Numbered from the stretch's first letter, positions 7,349 through 14,583 are shown. The stretch: 33,956 nucleotides of DNA from Clostridia bacterium (GCA_018433015.1 JAHDSB010000180.1:1-33956), one strand, 5' to 3'. The notes: a model not told the origin generated them from the letters alone. Translations and numbers: made by a program.

Positions 7349-8773
7349 TCATGTATAGCGTTCTACTTTAAATCTCTCCAGTTCTACCTGCTCTTTCCGC
7401 CCAATACCGGCTTTTTCTTTAGCAATTCTCACTTGTTCTTGGCCACTATTGATGCCGGGTAAATCCGGCAGGAGCAAGCCTGTTCTGTTACCACGCCTAA
7501 CTATGACACCATAACTCTGAGGATTCAAGTCTTGTATATCAGTAATTTTTTCCGGTACACCCATAACATCTACTGAAATAGTCAAGTCTTCAAGTTCTGA
7601 TAACTCCAGGGGTTCAAAACGCGGATCATGCAAAGCTGCCGCTACTGAATTATGTATAATCTCATTTCCTAAACTACTGTACTGAGCTTCAATAGTCCCA
7701 ATACATCCCCGCAATTGGCCATGTTTTTTTAGCGATACAAAACATCCTGCTTTTTTCCCCAGCAATTCTTGAGTTTCTGAAGATACTTCCTCCAGCATAC
7801 TATTTATATCGGCATAATCACTTGTTAATAAGTAACTTTTAATACTTTGACGTGCTAAGGTAACCAGCAGTGATTCCTGAGCCTTAATTTTCTCCAATCT
7901 GTCCCTGCGGTCTTGGTACAATTGTGCCGCAAAATTCCTATTATCTTTTTCTCTACCTCTCTGTAACAAAGTTACTAAATATCCTACTCCAAAGGGTCCT
8001 TCATAAGATAATTCTTGAGCCTCAAGTTCATATCCATCAAAAGCTCCTAAAGCCATTATCAAGGGACGTAACCCACATTCCCCCGCATCTTCTACCAAGT
8101 CAGGATCTAGATGTATTAGTTTTTTAATATCTCCCTCTTTAAGACATTTCCTTAAAATATTATCAAAAACTTTCCCTTGAGGTGAGTACCCGGCGGGGGC
8201 ACCAGGAGTCAAACGATGGGACATATCTCCACTTATAAGCAGGACCCACCTTTTATTTAATCTAGTGAAGGCCCGTGATAAAATCCGTCCAAATTCATAG
8301 AGTTCTTCATAAGGGAGAAAGGCCATATTGATAGGAACTAATTTTCCTCCCCATTCATTAGCACTACCTAAAAAGGATAAGGGTACTACTAAACCGTGAT
8401 CTAAGTTTTTGCCAAGTTTTAACTGTTTTAATACCGCTTCATTGAGAGCAGCACAGGGAAATGAACAAGATGTGCTCTCTGCTAAAATAGCTTTAACAAC
8501 TTCTTGATCCAAATTATAACTTACTCTAACCTCTGAAGCATCAAAGTTACCTAAATCCCCTTCTAAGGGGTCTACTGCCGTTAATGTTACTGTATCACTA
8601 AATACGTTCCCATGGGGAGTTATAGCTACTATTACTTGAGGTTCTAGCTTTCTTACTAGTCGAGCCACTTCTTTCATAGCATCTCGCGTTTTAGCAACTT
8701 TTTCTGCCTCTTTTCCTCCCACTTCCAGGACTGCAATAGGAGGGTGGGGCATAAGAGCCGCCAGTTGCAGCAT
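7349..8773 (-). CDS. Fused MEMO-like dioxygenase fold (AmrB) and AMMECR1 (AmrA) protein
   Basis: A 474-residue two-domain protein. Residues 1-270 resemble the MEMO / class III extradiol dioxygenase (LigB) fold, with candidate metal ligands His10 (MPHPP), His126 (LDHG) and His186 (GDMSHR). Residues about 290-474 are an AMMECR1 domain with the hallmark LRGCIGT (354-360), then HDPRFEPL. In many genomes the two are separate genes next to the radical SAM partner; here they are fused and followed 38 bases later by amrS. The function is unknown. The ATG at 8773 is preferred over a GTG at 8782 because AAAGGG lies eight bases upstream of it. Confidence 0.88.
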   Translation of the reverse strand: MLQLAALMPHPPIAVLEVGGKEAEKVAKTRDAMKEVARLVRKLEPQVIVAITPHGNVFSDTVTLTAVDPLEGDLGNFDASEVRVSYNLDQEVVKAILAESTSCSFPCAALNEAVLKQLKLGKNLDHGLVVPLSFLGSANEWGGKLVPINMAFLPYEELYEFGRILSRAFTRLNKRWVLLISGDMSHRLTPGAPAGYSPQGKVFDNILRKCLKEGDIKKLIHLDPDLVEDAGECGLRPLIMALGAFDGYELEAQELSYEGPFGVGYLVTLLQRGREKDNRNFAAQLYQDRRDRLEKIKAQESLLVTLARQSIKSYLLTSDYADINSMLEEVSSETQELLGKKAGCFVSLKKHGQLRGCIGTIEAQYSSLGNEIIHNSVAAALHDPRFEPLELSELEDLTISVDVMGVPEKITDIQDLNPQSYGVIVRRGNRTGLLLPDLPGINSGQEQVRIAKEKAGIGRKEQVELERFKVERYT

Positions 8774-8795
8774 ATAAATCACCCTTTCTCTATTC

Positions 8796-8830
8796 TAAAA
8801 ATATCCCCGGATCTTCCAGACCTGGGGATA
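8796..8830 (-). terminator. Rho-independent terminator after the GGDEF/HD-GYP gene
   Basis: TATCCCC (8802-8808) pairs with GGGGATA (8824-8830), with two further G-C pairs inside. The minus strand continues into TTTTT (8797-8801). It lies only 23 bases before the amrAB start. Confidence 0.8.
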
Positions 8831-8888
8831 CTAGCTCTACAAACTATTATTTCCTATCTATGTTGTAATATAATTATTTAATTATAAT

Positions 8889-10580
8889 TTAAGCTGTATT
8901 TGATAAAATACCAGTTCCCACTAAATATTCGGTAAAGGCTTCTACCACTTCAGGATCATAACATGTACCACTATGGGCTTGAATTTCTTCCAAAGCTTCC
9001 TGAAAAGTAAATATCCGTTTATAGGGACGATTGCTGGTCATAGCATCAAAGCTATCTGCCACCCTAAGGATTCTTGCTCCTAACGGTATTTCTTCCCCTT
9101 TAATCCTATAAGGATAACCTGTCCCATCAAAATTCTCATGATGGTATTGCACAATGTCTACCGCATCACTTAAAGAAGAAATAGGCCTAATCATGTCAGC
9201 ACCCCACACCGGATGCTGGCGTATAGCAAACCACTCCTCTTCTGTTAACTTCCCAGGTTTATTTAATACTTCTCTACTCACCTCAATTTTCCCAATATCA
9301 TGCAGCAAAGCTCCCACAGTCAGATTTTGTATTTCCCATTCCCACAAGGACATGGTTCGCCCGATCTGCACCGCATAATGCATGACCCGTTCACAGTGAC
9401 CGTATGTATAGCGGTCTTTAGCATTGACAACCATTAAAAGTGTGCGCATGGAACTAAGCAATTCTTTTTCTTTATCCTGAAGAGAATTCTTAATTTCTTC
9501 AAATACGGAATAATATAATTCCACGCTATTAGTAGAAGTATATTTAGCTTTATACAACGCTTCATCTGCTTTTTGAACTAGCTTTTCTTTGGTATTAGCA
9601 TTTTCAGGAAAGGTGGCTACTCCTACAGAGATAGTAATCTTCCCATGGGGTAATATATCGGCCCCTTCAAATTTTAGTTTTTCTACCTCTTGTCTCACCA
9701 TTTCACCAACTTCCAGGCCATCCTTTCCACTGCACTTGGGAAGAATTACAGCAAATTCATCGCCACCATAGCGAGCGCTTAACCCTTTGTTGCGGGCAAC
9801 TTTATCAATTATCTGAGCTAACAAACGTAATACTTCGTCACCCTTACGGTGGCCATATGTATCGTTATAATATTTAAAAAAGTCAACATCAATCATTATC
9901 AATGCTAAACTATCATTTTCAAACTTGGCATTATCTAAGTATTTATCTAAAAAATCATAAAAACTCCGATGGTTATATATACCTGTTAATCCGTCAAGAG
10001 CAGCCTGATATTGAAGTTCTTCCCGAATTTCTTTTTCCGCTTCCGTCATGTTACCCAAGAGCCAAGCGAAAAGCCAGAGAACTCCTATAACAATAACATC
10101 TTCATCTACTCTTACAGGTTTATTAATCATTTCTAGGAAAAACAATCCTGTACTTGATAAAAAAGCCCAAAAGTAACCACTTCTAGCCCCATATTGTAAG
10201 GAGCAGATAACTATGGGCATCAGCAACAAAATTTTAAAGAAACTTTCTGATTCATAATTGAGAAAATAAAGGGTTAGAGCTAAATAAAATAAATTAAATA
10301 CGGTATCAGCTCTTTTTTGGTCTCCTAAAGACATTTTTTTCTGTAATATTTTAATAATAATTACAGCTACCGCCGGTATTAGTAATAAAATAATATTTAT
10401 GTATAATGAATTAAACAAAAAGGATGTATTATGACGAACTCGCACAAACAAAATACCAACTAATAATAAAAATACTATTTGTGAAATAAAGACATATTCT
10501 TCTGCCTTTTTATTACGAATAGATCCCTTATATTTCAAAACAATCGCTCCCAAATATTGATATGAGGTGGTATACACCAC
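8889..10580 (-). CDS. Membrane-bound GGDEF + HD-GYP c-di-GMP enzyme
   Basis: A 563-residue protein. The N-terminal 180 residues hold about six hydrophobic segments (near 31-47, 58-77, 92-107, 114-130, 134-151, 161-176). A GGDEF domain follows (about 190-355, motif YGGDEF at 271-276), then an HD-GYP domain (about 375-555, HDIGK at 427-431, HHENFDGTGYP at 480-490). Both motifs are intact, so it may make and degrade c-di-GMP. The position of the inhibitory RxxD site reads R-N-K-G, so product inhibition is probably lost. The gene follows agrD by nine bases. Its GTG start at 10580 has an AGGAGG SD but lies inside a perfect hairpin; a TTG at 10538 behind GGGAG is the alternative. Confidence 0.9.
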   Translation of the reverse strand: MVYTTSYQYLGAIVLKYKGSIRNKKAEEYVFISQIVFLLLVGILFVRVRHNTSFLFNSLYINIILLLIPAVAVIIIKILQKKMSLGDQKRADTVFNLFYLALTLYFLNYESESFFKILLLMPIVICSLQYGARSGYFWAFLSSTGLFFLEMINKPVRVDEDVIVIGVLWLFAWLLGNMTEAEKEIREELQYQAALDGLTGIYNHRSFYDFLDKYLDNAKFENDSLALIMIDVDFFKYYNDTYGHRKGDEVLRLLAQIIDKVARNKGLSARYGGDEFAVILPKCSGKDGLEVGEMVRQEVEKLKFEGADILPHGKITISVGVATFPENANTKEKLVQKADEALYKAKYTSTNSVELYYSVFEEIKNSLQDKEKELLSSMRTLLMVVNAKDRYTYGHCERVMHYAVQIGRTMSLWEWEIQNLTVGALLHDIGKIEVSREVLNKPGKLTEEEWFAIRQHPVWGADMIRPISSLSDAVDIVQYHHENFDGTGYPYRIKGEEIPLGARILRVADSFDAMTSNRPYKRIFTFQEALEEIQAHSGTCYDPEVVEAFTEYLVGTGILSNTA

Positions 10581-10583
10581 CTC
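10564..10583 (-). promoter_or_regulatory. 8-bp hairpin enclosing the start codon of the GGDEF/HD-GYP gene
   Basis: In the mRNA, GAGGTGGT pairs perfectly with ACCACCTC across a GTAT loop, and the GTG GTG start lies in the 5' arm. The AGGAGG SD ends two bases before the stem and overlaps the agrD stop. The ACCTC arm could also pair with the SD itself. Ribosomes finishing agrD would open it, so translational coupling is likely (inference). A DNA operator is the alternative. Confidence 0.6.
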
Positions 10584-10589
10584 TACCTC

Positions 10590-10721
10590 CTATTTAAGCA
10601 GGCTTTTTGGTGCTTTGGGCTGATAATACCAAGCATGACAAGCAAATACTGAACTTGTTGTAGCAATAAGCATTAATAAAGTAGAAGCCAGCGTTAATAG
10701 AGCAAACTTAATCCTGTTCAT
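10590..10721 (-). CDS. agrD: AgrD-type cyclic (thio)lactone autoinducer pro-peptide
   Basis: A 43-residue peptide immediately downstream of agrB. It has an amphipathic or hydrophobic N-terminal leader (M-N-R-I-K-F-A-L-L-T-L), a central core with one cysteine (Cys28, A-C-H-A-W-Y-Y) and a proline- and lysine-rich tail (Q-P-K-A-P-K-S-L-L-K). This matches the clostridial pattern of cysteine, aromatic residues, then QPxxPxxL. The predicted signal is a thiolactone ring from Cys28 to Tyr32 or Tyr33, with the tail removed by AgrB. The SD (GGGGAGGTGA) contains the agrB stop codon, giving coupled translation, and the AgrD stop overlaps the SD of the next gene. Confidence 0.85.
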   Translation of the reverse strand: MNRIKFALLTLASTLLMLIATTSSVFACHAWYYQPKAPKSLLK

Positions 10722-10725
10722 TTTT

Positions 10726-11310
10726 TCACCTCCCCTTAGTATTGAAAATAGGTAATAAGGTAAGGGTCTGTAAAAAAAGCCCTCCTAACATTGCAGCTCC
10801 TAAGGATGATGGGAGAAAATATGCTATACAGCTGCAAATAATTATGATCACCATGGATATACGATGAAGCCTTTTTCTAAAGCTCCTGGAGATAATTGGC
10901 TTGGCCTCTGAGTCTACAGGCGCATATAAATAAACAATTAACAATATTATTAAAACAATACATATATTTAGCCAATTAATATATGTATACTCAGCCCATA
11001 GTGGAACATTTTTCTTAATGAACCATCCCCCTAGAGGATATACGATAGCCCCCGTAACCAAGCACTGTAGCGGAGAACGGAAATGTGCTCCGCCACTAAA
11101 CTTTCTTAAGACAACTCCTGTCACAGCAATTAAGAATACCTCTTGGGGCGCTTGTAGTAAGGTTCCTACTGTCATTATCATAACAAAACCCAATACACCC
11201 AAAACAAGGCTATCCACAGCATAAACTAAGACTTCTTTTTGTTCTTCCGAATAATGGAGTTCCTGCGCTATATAATTGCCGATTTTAGTACCTAAAGATG
11301 AATAGGCCAT
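10726..11310 (-). CDS. agrB: AgrB-family accessory gene regulator protease
   Basis: Integral membrane cysteine endopeptidase that cuts and cyclises the AgrD precursor and helps export it. The 194-residue protein has four to six hydrophobic segments. The catalytic pair lies in R-K-F-S-G-G-A-H-F-R-S-P-L-Q-C, with His76 and Cys83 at the seven-residue spacing of AgrB. Its stop codon lies in the SD of agrD. The frame can extend to a TTG at 11322, but the ATG at 11310 follows GGATGTGA (one mismatch to the anti-SD complement) at good spacing and is preferred. Gap to the upstream sensor-like gene is about 24 bases. Confidence 0.92.
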   Translation of the reverse strand: MAYSSLGTKIGNYIAQELHYSEEQKEVLVYAVDSLVLGVLGFVMIMTVGTLLQAPQEVFLIAVTGVVLRKFSGGAHFRSPLQCLVTGAIVYPLGGWFIKKNVPLWAEYTYINWLNICIVLIILLIVYLYAPVDSEAKPIISRSFRKRLHRISMVIIIICSCIAYFLPSSLGAAMLGGLFLQTLTLLPIFNTKGR

Positions 11311-11334
11311 GCTCACATCCAACCATTTCTTATA

Positions 11335-11781
11335 TTATGAAAAGTATTTCTTTTTTCTATACAAATAGGTTAATAAAAAAATACAACCTACCTGAGGCAA
11401 ACCAAAACAAATCCTTAGTAAAACAGAATTTTTAATTTTCTCAGCAGTAGCTATCCCTAATTGAACAATAGTTAAATTAAAGGCGACTTCTATCAAAATA
11501 AGAATACACATTACAATAATGCTATAAGTTAGAGATTTTTTCATCTCAATTTTTGCAAAAAAGGAACATAAAATAGCTAAGTTTGTTATTAATAATATTA
11601 TGTGAATACCCGGTGATAATGGTAAAAATCGCACACCATACGCCGCTACAGCATCTATTAGCGCTATTTTTAATAGGATTCTCTTATCTATTTCTCGTTG
11701 ATTAGTGCCCATTATACAATAAACTAGAGCAATACTCTCCGGTATTCCTTGAAAAACCCAGGCTAAAATGGGTATCTGCAT
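11335..11781 (-). CDS. Small membrane protein resembling an AgrC-type sensor domain without kinase
   Basis: A 148-residue protein with about five hydrophobic segments (near 5-24, 35-53, 58-76, 84-108, 117-141) and a basic C-terminus (YRKKKYFS). The opening V-F-Q-G-I-P-E-S-I-A-L-V and the L-P-L-S-P-G-I-H-I-I-L-L segment recall the N-terminal sensor region of clostridial GHKL/AgrC-like histidine kinases. No HATPase domain follows; the frame ends cleanly and agrB begins. It could be a stand-alone peptide receptor, a modulator of AgrB, or a domain that acts with the downstream c-di-GMP enzyme. ATG at 11781 with GGAGG 12 bases upstream, a rather long spacing. The family resemblance is from memory only. 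Confidence 0.6.
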   Translation of the reverse strand: MQIPILAWVFQGIPESIALVYCIMGTNQREIDKRILLKIALIDAVAAYGVRFLPLSPGIHIILLITNLAILCSFFAKIEMKKSLTYSIIVMCILILIEVAFNLTIVQLGIATAEKIKNSVLLRICFGLPQVGCIFLLTYLYRKKKYFS

Positions 11782-11843
11782 ATATTAGTATGTCCTCCAT
11801 TTCTATATTCGCATAATGATATTGAATTCCTCTAGATATTCTT

Positions 11844-12707
11844 TTAGGTGGTTATTTTTAGTTCATATTTTTCCTGGTCCCATTCTACTTTTTCTGCCAT
11901 AAAATACAGTACCTCCATGGGAACTACTGTTCTTTCCTCTAACGATAAACGGGGAGAAGTTTCTACTTTTACAGCTATTCCATTTACCAATATATAATCT
12001 CTCCATACAGATATATCTATAGCACGTACGCTATTGGACAAAGTAACAACACTGACATGGTCTGCTGTTTTTTGATATTGTATTTGATAACCTAAGCTTG
12101 AACATAAGGCTCTAATTGGTACTAATACTTTTCCTTTACCCAATGAATAAGGCTGACTATCATTAAAATTTATTAGTTGGTCGTTAACATAAACTTTAAC
12201 AGGTAATTTCTTTACATTTTTAAACTGCTCAGGTACATAAGGTTTTGGTATTATAGAAAAGTTAGCTTCTATATCTTCATAGTTCAAGTCTTTTTCCGCT
12301 AGTTCCCAATATTCCTTAAGGGGAGTGTAGTTCTCTCTGGCCCACTGCTTTTGTATTGCCTGGCTCAAAAGAGTATTGGGAAAAAGACGTAATTCCTCAG
12401 GATTTACTTGCGCTAATTCTTCCTTAGCTTCTTTCCTGGTTTTATAAGATTTGGGTATTTTTATTTCTTGCTGTTCCTCAAAAACCCTTCCATAATGAAT
12501 ACTACCGGCATAATCAATAATCCCCTTTGTACCCCAATAATTAATGTAGATCCGCATAATTCCTGTTCCTTGTCCACTGAGGATTTCTTCCTTCAGCACA
12601 GAAAAATCCTCTCCCGGAACTATATCATATGAACTTTCAAGAGCAAAAAGAGGTTGTACACTTGCTACACTAAAAAGAAGTATGAAGCATATCATGACTT
12701 TTTTCAT
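11844..12707 (-). CDS. Secreted stalk-domain (copper amine oxidase N-terminal-like) protein
   Basis: A 287-residue exported protein. The start at 12707 gives M-K-K, a hydrophobic stretch and a plausible signal peptidase site after PLFA (residue 22); AGGAAG lies seven bases upstream. Residues 23-165 are not recognised. From about 168 on, the sequence shows the stalk-domain pattern V-Y-V-N-D, L-V-P-I-R-A-L...L-G-Y, I-L-V-N-G and R-T-V-V-P-M-E-V-L. Such domains occur on many clostridial cell-surface proteins and are not themselves oxidases. It has its own promoter and may also drive the agr genes, whose first member starts 62 bases downstream. Function unknown. Confidence 0.8.
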   Translation of the reverse strand: MKKVMICFILLFSVASVQPLFALESSYDIVPGEDFSVLKEEILSGQGTGIMRIYINYWGTKGIIDYAGSIHYGRVFEEQQEIKIPKSYKTRKEAKEELAQVNPEELRLFPNTLLSQAIQKQWARENYTPLKEYWELAEKDLNYEDIEANFSIIPKPYVPEQFKNVKKLPVKVYVNDQLINFNDSQPYSLGKGKVLVPIRALCSSLGYQIQYQKTADHVSVVTLSNSVRAIDISVWRDYILVNGIAVKVETSPRLSLEERTVVPMEVLYFMAEKVEWDQEKYELKITT

Positions 12708-12760
12708 ACATAATCTTCCTTTGCACATTATGTCATAAGATAATTTTACCACTTTTATTA

Positions 12761-12790
12761 ATGATATCTCTAACTGGATTACGCTGTCAA
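12761..12790 (-). promoter_or_regulatory. Sigma-A promoter of the stalk-domain gene
   Basis: Perfect TTGACA (12785-12790) and TATCAT (12761-12766, one mismatch) on the minus strand with 18-base spacing. Start predicted near 12754, leaving about 47 nt of leader. No terminator is visible between this gene and the agr genes, so it could serve both. Confidence 0.65.
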
Positions 12791-12806
12791 TCTATTCATA
12801 CAGAGT

Positions 12807-13580
12807 TTATTTTACTTTCCCACTGTTTTGCAGCGTAGCAGTATATTTATCACCATGATCTACTAAGTATTTTACTATTCCGCTATATATAGCCCAAGCC
12901 ATTTTATCCTGATAAGCCGGATCTTGTAAAAGTTTTTCTTCCTGGGAATTTGATAAAAATCCCATTTCTACATTAACTATAGGTATTTTTGCATGTTTAA
13001 ATATAAGGGAAGTATTGTCAATTTTAGGCTGACGTGTGGTATTTTCCAAATGGGAAATTAATTCACTCTGAATATTGTCTGCCAATTCCTTGCTTCCTGC
13101 AACTGCTGAGGAATAAAATGTTTGAGCTCCTCTCCAACGGGAGGAGGGAAAGGCATTACAATGCAGAGCAATATATAAATCAGCATTACTGTTTTCTGAC
13201 ATTTTTACTCTTCCGGCTAAGTCTGCTATTTTTCTTTCTCTTATTGTAGGTTCCCCATCACTTAATGCTTTATCTGTTTCCCTTGTCAAGATAACATTAC
13301 CGCCACCCTGACATAAGATGGTTTTTAATTTTAAAGCTACCGCTAAATTGATATCTTTTTCAAAAATACCACTAGGGCTTACTTTGCCCGGATCTTCTCC
13401 CCCATGTCCCGGGTCCACAATAAAAGTATGGCCTGCCACCGCCCAAGACATGGCTTTAATAGCATTAACTTCTTGCTCTAATCTCATAAAATGAAATAAA
13501 TATACGCTGCTGCTTACCACTCCAACAAGAATAATCCAGGCAATTAAGCGCCGTACCCGTGGCATATTTAATGTTCGCAT
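12807..13580 (-). CDS. cwlD: N-acetylmuramoyl-L-alanine amidase, CwlD type
   Basis: Zinc amidase (Amidase_3 fold) that removes peptides from muramic acid. In spore formers CwlD acts in making muramic delta-lactam of the spore cortex. The 257-residue protein has one N-terminal membrane anchor (about 11-30). It carries VDPGHGGEDPG (zinc ligand His59), GIFEKD (Glu74), LHCNA (His140) and the catalytic glutamate of NVEMGFLSN (Glu205). Size and single domain fit CwlD better than large autolysins with binding repeats. It lies downstream of rplM-rpsI, a frequent position for cwlD in spore-forming Firmicutes as far as I recall. AAAGGGGAG precedes the ATG. Confidence 0.85.
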   Translation of the reverse strand: MRTLNMPRVRRLIAWIILVGVVSSSVYLFHFMRLEQEVNAIKAMSWAVAGHTFIVDPGHGGEDPGKVSPSGIFEKDINLAVALKLKTILCQGGGNVILTRETDKALSDGEPTIRERKIADLAGRVKMSENSNADLYIALHCNAFPSSRWRGAQTFYSSAVAGSKELADNIQSELISHLENTTRQPKIDNTSLIFKHAKIPIVNVEMGFLSNSQEEKLLQDPAYQDKMAWAIYSGIVKYLVDHGDKYTATLQNSGKVK

Positions 13581-13615
13581 TTTCTTCTCCCCTTTGTTAT
13601 CTATTCTTTAACAGG

Positions 13616-13644
13616 ATATTAAAGGGGTGTTCTTGGTATGACAA
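13616..13644 (-). promoter_or_regulatory. Probable promoter of cwlD
   Basis: TTGTCA (13639-13644) and TAATAT (13616-13621) with 17-base spacing on the minus strand, just after the rpsI terminators and about 35 bases ahead of the cwlD start. The -10 is imperfect (4 of 6), and a sporulation sigma factor cannot be excluded. Confidence 0.5.
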
Positions 13645-13656
13645 TAAAGTTTAACC

Positions 13657-13686
13657 AAAAAAATACCTCAAAAAAATGGCGAGGTT
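13657..13686 (-). terminator. Weak second terminator-like hairpin after rpsI
   Basis: ACCTC (13665-13669) pairs with GAGGT (13681-13685). On the minus strand this is followed by a seven-U run (13657-13663). The stem is short with an 11-base loop, so it may only back up the stronger terminator upstream. Confidence 0.45.
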
Positions 13687-13696
13687 AGATACCCAT

Positions 13697-13725
13697 AAAA
13701 AAACTCCCTATAAAAGGGAGTTTTT
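13697..13725 (-). terminator. Rho-independent terminator of rplM-rpsI
   Basis: AAAAACTCCC (13699-13708) pairs perfectly with GGGAGTTTTT (13716-13725) around a seven-base loop. It lies 15 bases after the rpsI stop. A/T tracts on both sides make it potentially bidirectional. Confidence 0.9.
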
Positions 13726-13739
13726 CTTTCATATGGAAT

Positions 13740-14132
13740 TTAACGTTTGGAGAACTGTGGTGCACGACGTGCGCCTTTCAATCCGTACTTCTTACGTTCT
13801 TTCATGCGAGGATCACGAGTAAGGAAGCCGGCCTTTTTCAAAGCAGGTCTTAGTCCTGCATCAGCTTTGAGCAGAGCACGGGCAATTCCTAAACGAATAG
13901 CACCTGCCTGACCAGTGATACCACCACCAGTAACTTTAGCTATAACGTCAAATCTACCACCTGTCTCAGTTAAAACTAGTGGTTGTTTAACGATCATTTC
14001 TAATGTTTTTTTGCCAAAATACTCAGCTAAAGCCCTATTATTAACAAGTACTTTACCTTCACCAGGTACAATACGTACACGGGCTATAGAAGTTTTACGG
14101 CGTCCTGTTCCTCCATACTGTACTTGTGCCAC
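13740..14132 (-). CDS. rpsI: 30S ribosomal protein S9
   Basis: Component of the 30S head whose C-terminal tail reaches the P-site tRNA. The 130-residue protein has the full family length, with [14 protein letters not shown] near the start, [12 protein letters not shown] in the middle and the basic tail ending Q-F-S-K-R. The start is GTG at 14132, preceded by GGGAGG. It follows rplM by 16 bases, the standard L13-S9 pair. Confidence 0.98.
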   Translation of the reverse strand: MAQVQYGGTGRRKTSIARVRIVPGEGKVLVNNRALAEYFGKKTLEMIVKQPLVLTETGGRFDVIAKVTGGGITGQAGAIRLGIARALLKADAGLRPALKKAGFLTRDPRMKERKKYGLKGARRAPQFSKR

Positions 14133-14148
14133 TTTTTATTCCTCCCTT

Positions 14149-14583
14149 CTAATCCCGTATTTCCCAAACTTCGGGCTGCTGAGCCTCATGGGGATGTTGT
14201 GCTCCTCTATAAACTTTCAGCTTTTTATACATCTTAGCTCCAAGTTTGTTATGAGGAAGCATACCTTTAACTGCAGCTTCAATAACTCTCTCCGGTTTCG
14301 TCTGTAACAGGGTCTTATAATCTATTGTTTTAAGTCCCCCAGGGAAACGTGAGTGTTTAATCATTTGTTTCTGATATAATTTTTTTCCTGTTAAAGTTAC
14401 TTTTTCTGCGTTTGTAACAACTACATAATCACCTGTATCTACATGTGGTGTAAAAATAGGTTTATGTTTGCCGCGTAAGATAGTAGCAATTTCTGTCGCC
14501 AAGCGTCCTAAAGTCTTACCATCAGCATCAATTACATACCATTTGCGTTCAATTTCCAGCGGCTTAGCCATGAAGGTACGCAA
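14149..14583 (-). CDS. rplM: 50S ribosomal protein L13
   Basis: Early-assembly 50S protein that binds 23S rRNA. It has 144 residues, as usual, with [15 protein letters not shown] near the N-terminus and the [11 protein letters not shown] signature. The start is TTG at 14583, seven bases behind AGGAGGG; an internal ATG four codons later has no SD. First gene of a separately promoted rplM-rpsI pair. Confidence 0.98.
   Translation of the reverse strand: MRTFMAKPLEIERKWYVIDADGKTLGRLATEIATILRGKHKPIFTPHVDTGDYVVVTNAEKVTLTGKKLYQKQMIKHSRFPGGLKTIDYKTLLQTKPERVIEAAVKGMLPHNKLGAKMYKKLKVYRGAQHPHEAQQPEVWEIRD

Noticed and set aside
8889-10580. Assigning the GGDEF/HD-GYP gene a named regulator symbol.
   Set aside because: The membrane domain matches no named protein I can recognise; only the two catalytic domains are secure.
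12708-12752. N-terminal extension of the stalk-domain protein.
   Set aside because: It would place 15 charged and polar residues ahead of a clear signal peptide and cover the transcription start; AGGAAG supports 12707.
13915-14307. A 130-codon plus-strand open frame across rpsI and rplM.
   Set aside because: It runs antisense through two certain ribosomal genes, has no recognisable motif and no plausible SD; it is a shadow of their codon bias. The same holds for the other plus-strand frames.
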